From: CADEDH01 sp965216205
GTDB taxonomy: Bacteria; Actinomycetota; Acidimicrobiia; Acidimicrobiales; SZUA-35
Length of the DNA: 64,000 nt
Reading direction: 5' to 3'
Assembly: GCA_965216205.1 (NCBI GenBank)
Contig: OZ244139.1
Span: 4,898,001-4,962,000, forward strand
Within the stretch, counting starts at the first letter, position 1. Every line of letters starts with the position of its first letter. A program made the position numbers and the translations under genes. Below are positions 60,297-64,000 of the stretch, piece after piece. Under the pieces are notes generated by a model, which was not told where the DNA came from, did no database searches, and saw only the letters and a list, made by a program, of their open reading frames with translations.

Positions 60297-61403
60297 CTAC
60301 GAGAAGTCGACCACCGGCGAGAGCACTGCCGACGGCTCCGGCTCGGAGGTCCGCGTCGGATGCTGATCACAGGGAAGAGGCTGCTGCTGTTCAAGGCAGG
60401 CGTCGGCGAGGACCTCGCGGTAGAACTCCTCGTGATACCGAGCGACCTCATTGCAGTCGAAGTATCGCTCGGCCCGCCGACGACAGGCGGCCCTGCTGAT
60501 CTTGTCGATCTGGTGCACGCCCCGGATGAGGTCGCCGTTGTTGCGGCCGATGTAGCCGTGTTCGCCGGGTTCGATGATCTCCGACGCCACTCCGTCGAGC
60601 GCCACGATGGGTGTTCCACAGGCGAGTGCTTCGACGATGGCCATGCTGAAGGCGTCGTCCCGGGTACCGGTGAGAAGTAGGGCGGCAGCCCGGCCGAGGA
60701 GGTCGCGCCGGTCGGGTGCGGCGAGGTCGTCTTCGAACTGGATGTCGTGATCGAGGCGGGGACGGACCACTCTGTGGAAGTAGTCGTGTTCGGCGGGGCC
60801 CTCGACACTGGCGTAGATCCAGAGCGGCCGGCCGGTGGCCTTGGCCACGTCGATGGCTTCGAGCACACCTCCATCGGGGGTCATCGGTCCCAGAGTCACG
60901 AGATAGTCGGCGCTCCGTGACCGGTAGGGATAACGCTCGACATCGATCCCCGGGTGGATCACGTCCGACACGGTCAGCGAGTCCGGCTTGCTCCTGTTCT
61001 GGTGAAGCGAGACGGCGAGGAGCGGGACATGGTCGTCGGGCCGGCGCCGATACATCGGGATCGGGTCGGCGTCGAACGGGCTGTACGTGGTTGTGACCAG
61101 CGGGTGCCGATGATGGAGGTTGCGGACGAAGAGCGCGGCGAGCGTGTGATCGTGGACGATGTCGCAGTCGCCCAGCTCACCGTCGGCGGCGATCGCGGTG
61201 TAGATCGCTTGTGCGACGTGGCCCACCTGGGTCGCCCATTGCTTGGTCCGCATCGGATCGCGGACGGTGAACACGGTGACCTCGTGGCCTCGACTGTGGA
61301 GACCCTTGGCCAGCCCGTCGATGGCCAACTCGAGACCTTTCTGGCGAGGCGACGGGAGTGGCGGTACCACGAACCCCACTCGTAACTTCGATCGCTGTGA
61401 CAT
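60297..61403 (-). CDS. family 4 glycosyltransferase
   Basis: A 368-residue GT-B fold protein. The N-terminal start is KLRVGFVVPPLPSPRQKGLE, with GLHSRGHEVTVFTV and CDIVHDHTLAALF (donor/acceptor domain). The C-terminal half has VTLGPMTPDGGV and the GT4 element FSMAIVEALACGTPIVA, including the E-x7-E-like pair that binds the nucleotide sugar. Short GT4 proteins of this type are often standalone enzymes of unknown acceptor in actinobacteria. The ATG at 61403 begins the first strand. The C-terminal 40 residues are non-conserved. Confidence 0.87.
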   Translation of the reverse strand: MSQRSKLRVGFVVPPLPSPRQKGLELAIDGLAKGLHSRGHEVTVFTVRDPMRTKQWATQVGHVAQAIYTAIAADGELGDCDIVHDHTLAALFVRNLHHRHPLVTTTYSPFDADPIPMYRRRPDDHVPLLAVSLHQNRSKPDSLTVSDVIHPGIDVERYPYRSRSADYLVTLGPMTPDGGVLEAIDVAKATGRPLWIYASVEGPAEHDYFHRVVRPRLDHDIQFEDDLAAPDRRDLLGRAAALLLTGTRDDAFSMAIVEALACGTPIVALDGVASEIIEPGEHGYIGRNNGDLIRGVHQIDKISRAACRRRAERYFDCNEVARYHEEFYREVLADACLEQQQPLPCDQHPTRTSEPEPSAVLSPVVDFS

Positions 61404-61609
61404 CGGAGACCCCCTCTACTCGATGTCGTTTCTGGCTTCTCCAAACTCCTGAGCCCCGTTGCCTGAACAAAGACTGTCACTGGTTACCGTAACGTGTCAA
61501 AGCAATCTGTCATGACCTTGGTGTCGTAGCCGGTAGCAGTAAGATCCACCGCGTCCAACTCGGCTAGAGTGCGGCCGAGCACCACCGCCCGAGCCAGACA
61601 GGAGGGGAC

Positions 61610-62464
61610 GTGGCGCCATCATCACCCACCGTCGCCCGCTGGGAGCTGGCGCTCAGAATCAAGGCGCGGCGTGAGGAGCTCGGCCTCACGGTGCAAGCCA
61701 TCGCCGATCACCTCGGCTTCAGCCGCAACTACTGGTCGGCGGTCGAGAACGAGCGCTCCGTCCTCGCCGACGACAAGTTCGAGGCGTTGATGAAGCTGAT
61801 GAAGTTCGACGACGAGACGATTGACGAGCTCACATCGCTTCACGCGACCAGCCGCGAGCGCAGTTGGTGGGCCGACTACCCGGGACTCGACGACGAGACC
61901 CGCCGGTTCCTTGGTCTCGAGTCGGGCGCCAGCAGACTGAGAAACTTTGAGAGCCTAACGATCCCAGGGCTCCTACAGACGCCGGCATACGCCGCAGCCG
62001 TCTTCGACTCTGACCCACTCTTCCCCAGAGTGGAGATCGATCAACTTGTCGAGCTTCGCATGCAGCGACAGCAGCGCTTATTCAAGAATAGGTCCGTCAG
62101 CCTGACAGCAGTCTTCAGCGAGGCGAGCACCCTCCAGCATGTTGCCGACCCAGACACTCAGATGGAGCAGCTTCGCCATCTAGTCAAAATTGGCGAGGAG
62201 GATCGAGACATAGTCGAGCTTCGGATGGTCCCGTTCACTGCGCCGCTTGGGCCGCTCATTACCTCCTCAACGTTGTTGTTGATGGACTTCGAGAGCGACC
62301 ACCTCGCCACCGTCGGGTGGCAAGAAGCGATCCGGCCGATCGGCGTCATCGAAGACGAGGAGCAGCTGAAGCGAGCGATCCTCGGCTTCGAGGAGGTGGC
62401 GGCCAGCCGAAGCCTCGAGCCGGACGACACCCTGACCCGGCTCAAGACCCTCGTCGACAGGTGA
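61610..62464 (+). CDS. XRE-type HTH regulator with DUF5753 domain
   Basis: A 284-residue regulator. The HTH is in residues 10-65 (ALRIKARREELGLTVQAIADHLGFSRNYWSAVENERS), followed by the DUF5753 sensor-like domain. That domain contains ASRLRNFESLTIPGLLQTPAYAAA (the 'IPGLLQT' mark), VFSEASTLQHV and PLITSSTLLLMDFESD. Such proteins pair with a small DUF397 protein, which follows. They are common in Streptomyces, where pairs of this kind (BldB/WhiJ-like) act in development. The GTG has AGGAGGGG closely upstream and TAGAGT at 61565. Confidence 0.9.
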   Translation: MAPSSPTVARWELALRIKARREELGLTVQAIADHLGFSRNYWSAVENERSVLADDKFEALMKLMKFDDETIDELTSLHATSRERSWWADYPGLDDETRRFLGLESGASRLRNFESLTIPGLLQTPAYAAAVFDSDPLFPRVEIDQLVELRMQRQQRLFKNRSVSLTAVFSEASTLQHVADPDTQMEQLRHLVKIGEEDRDIVELRMVPFTAPLGPLITSSTLLLMDFESDHLATVGWQEAIRPIGVIEDEEQLKRAILGFEEVAASRSLEPDDTLTRLKTLVDR

Positions 62465-62696
62465 GGGCAGCTCCAGGGAAAAATGCCCAAACATCGTCGG
62501 GTTGGCAGCCGCACGCTGCTAACATCCGGCGGGGCTACGGGGGTTCATGCGATCGGCAGGTCCCGGCACGTGCTCTATACGAGGACTGCCAGTTGCTGCC
62601 TCTCCTCCGAACCAAACAAGCATCAAATTTTTTCTTGGTTTTCTGTAAATAGAATCATTAGTTCCACGCCTTCAGCGAAGAAGTTAGGACAGATGA
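62465..62696. other. AT-richer spacer
   Basis: About 230 bases between the DUF5753 and DUF397 genes, clearly lower in GC than the rest (A/T runs near 62625-62665). No further gene is supportable. The base composition hints at foreign origin of this pair. Confidence 0.5.
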
Positions 62697-62903
62697 ATGT
62701 CAGATTCAGCGCCCTTCATCACAAGTAGCTTCTGCTCAGGTGGCACCTGCGTAGGGGTCCGCATGGAAGGTGATACGGTCGTTATCGCTGACACGAAGCT
62801 GCCCGACGCCCAGCCTTTGCGATTCTCGACCACAGAGTGGGATGCATTCATCAAAGGTGTATCTGCTGGAGAGTTTCAGCTCGAACGGCTGGCGACGCCG
62901 TAG
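62697..62903 (+). CDS. DUF397 small protein
   Basis: A 68-residue DUF397 protein. The typical pattern is present: FITSSFCSGGTCVGVRMEGDTVVIADTK, then RFSTTEWDAFIKGVSAGEF. In actinobacteria these are the partners, possibly antagonists, of HTH-DUF5753 regulators; the regulator lies upstream on the same strand. The ATG at 62697 has a TTAGGACAG purine region upstream. Function is known only in outline (BldB/WhiJ-like systems). Confidence 0.9.
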   Translation: MSDSAPFITSSFCSGGTCVGVRMEGDTVVIADTKLPDAQPLRFSTTEWDAFIKGVSAGEFQLERLATP

Positions 62904-62927
62904 CCGAAGGCGCTGATCAGCTGGACT

Positions 62928-64000
62928 TCAGGTCCGCAACAAGCCCGGCTCGTAGTCGGCCGGTGCCTCGTAGCCGAGCAGGGTGAGGACGGTCGCTGCG
63001 ATGTTGGCCAGGCCCGGGTCGTCGGGTGGAGTGAGGTGGTACTCACCCGCATAGTTGGGGTCGTGGATGGCGAAGGGGACCGGGGACAGCGTGTGCGACG
63101 TCACCGGGGAGCGGGTGCCGTCGGCTGACTCCGTGAACATGATGTCGGCGTTCCCGTGGTCGGCGGTGTAGATGAGGATGCCGTCGAGCTCGTCGATCAC
63201 CCGCAGCAGTCGCTCCATGCACTCGTCGACCGCTTCCATCGCCTCGGTCGTGGCATCGAGCACGCCGGTGTGGCCGACCATGTCGCCGTTGGGGAAGTTG
63301 ATCCTCCCGAACCGGTAGCGCCCGGACCGCAGCAGTTCAATGGTGGCGTCGGTGATCTCCCGGGCCTTCATGCCGGGCGTCTTATTGAACTCCACGTTGT
63401 CGGACGGGACCTCGACATAGGTCTCCAGCGACTCGTCGAGATACCCGGACCGGTTCCCGTTCCAAAAATAGGTGACATGCCCGAACTTCTGGGTCTCGGA
63501 AACGGCGAACGACCGCACCCCCTCGGCGCAAAGGTACTCGCTGACCGTCCGATCGATAGCCGGCGGATCGACCAGATACCGCTTTGGTACGAGCGCATCG
63601 CCGTCGTACTGAAGCATCCCGGCGTAGGACACATCGGGCCGGTCCCCCCGGTCGAAGGCGGTGAAGTCGTCGTCTTCATACGCCTGGGAGATCTCGATCG
63701 CCCGATCGCCCCGGAAGTTGAACATGATCACCGCATCGCCATCGGCCATCCGACCAACGGGTTCGTCGGTCGCTGGATCGGCGATCACGAACGACCCGAG
63801 GTACTGATCACCATCCTCGGTCTCGCCGTACATCGTCTCGACCGCCTCGGCCGCCGAGGCGAACTGCCGACCGACGCCGTGGGTGTGACAGTTGTACCCC
63901 CGTTCGACCATGTCCCAGTCGGCCCCGTACCGGTCCATCGTGATCGTCATCCGCCCCCCACCCGAGGCGATCCGATAGTCGACCCCGTACCGCTCCCCCA
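62928..64000 (-). CDS. gpmI: 2,3-bisphosphoglycerate-independent phosphoglycerate mutase, C-terminal part
   Basis: The frame is open to the end of the window (start beyond 64000), giving about 357 residues of an expected 510-550. It interconverts 3- and 2-phosphoglycerate. Phosphatase-domain marks are YTADHGNADIM (metal site 2) and NFPNGDMVGHTGVLDATTEAM (second metal-binding stretch). Transferase-domain parts are VIMFNFRGDRAIEIS, FGHVTYFWNGNRSGYLDE and the GYNCHTHGVGRQ loop. The missing N-terminus would hold the phosphorylated Ser. Confidence 0.93.
   Translation of the reverse strand, partial: GERYGVDYRIASGGGRMTITMDRYGADWDMVERGYNCHTHGVGRQFASAAEAVETMYGETEDGDQYLGSFVIADPATDEPVGRMADGDAVIMFNFRGDRAIEISQAYEDDDFTAFDRGDRPDVSYAGMLQYDGDALVPKRYLVDPPAIDRTVSEYLCAEGVRSFAVSETQKFGHVTYFWNGNRSGYLDESLETYVEVPSDNVEFNKTPGMKAREITDATIELLRSGRYRFGRINFPNGDMVGHTGVLDATTEAMEAVDECMERLLRVIDELDGILIYTADHGNADIMFTESADGTRSPVTSHTLSPVPFAIHDPNYAGEYHLTPPDDPGLANIAATVLTLLGYEAPADYEPGLLRT

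Noticed and set aside
59741..60874. 377-residue frame overlapping the lipoprotein remnant and the glycosyltransferase gene
   Set aside because: A shadow frame: Ser/Arg/Pro-rich, spans two differently framed genes, no motif.

Overview
The window looks like chromosomal DNA of a high-GC Gram-positive actinobacterium. The best guess is a member of the class Acidimicrobiia (Ilumatobacter-like); this is inferred from gene content, not from a marker gene. Support: a WhiB regulator, ClpS followed by a DUF2017 protein, the dnaK-grpE-dnaJ-hspR-clpB order with HspR-type operators, a caa3 oxidase cluster, an LLM flavin oxidoreductase, dynamin-like GTPase pairs, and many TANNNT -10 boxes 6-7 bases before the start codon (leaderless mRNAs). 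The high-GC bias is even except in the right-hand 3 kb.

Layout. 1-6.4 kb: end of an ATP-dependent DNA ligase, an RsbW-like protein, dut, orn, an acyl-ACP thioesterase, a small unknown gene, whiB, a TlpA/CcdA thiol-redox pair and a poly-gamma-glutamate hydrolase homologue. 6.3-17.8 kb: an island resembling the mycobacterial iniBAC/iniR envelope-stress system. It has two dynamin-like GTPases in an operon (IniA- and IniC-like), a divergent 865-residue STAND/LuxR regulator (IniR-like), one short acidic IniB-N-like protein, and three tandem Asn/Gly/Asp-rich IniB-like paralogues, each with its own promoter and each followed by its own strong hairpin. Four of these promoters share a precise architecture: CCCCTA, then CCCCGAT 22 or 32-33 bases on, then exactly 21 bases to a TAGGKT -10 box. 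This is the strongest candidate for a little-described system here.

17.8-20.9 kb: DUF72, LLM oxidoreductase, YiaA/B-like protein and pdxH. 20.9-31.8 kb: a large aa3/caa3 oxidase operon with ctaB and ctaA beside it. Upstream of ctaC it carries a second, metal-ligand-less CtaD paralogue, a CtaE-like protein and an unknown membrane protein, apparently an accessory set. 31.8-33.3 kb: clpS, DUF2017 and a tRNA Glu-Asp-Phe operon. 33.5-39.7 kb: purB and purA flanking a zinc-finger/proline-rich protein, and a CoA transferase. 39.8-48.2 kb: a Ser/Thr kinase and the HspR chaperone regulon (clpB, hspR, dnaJ, grpE, dnaK).

48.4-55.9 kb: a DUF6311-like polytopic membrane protein, a heterodimeric ABC exporter and a metallo-beta-lactamase-fold protein. 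56-60.1 kb is a zone of gene decay: a GGDEF-EAL gene whose 5' part is frameshifted by a 19-bp duplication, then a secreted protein and a lipoprotein gene that both need frame changes. 60.3-64 kb: a glycosyltransferase, a DUF5753/DUF397 regulator pair in less GC-rich DNA, and the C-terminal part of phosphoglycerate mutase GpmI.

A repeat family with a 31-bp period and dyad symmetry occurs three times (20.1, 49.2 and 58.4 kb), once inside a reading frame. All functions are inferred from reading the sequence; no database search was run.
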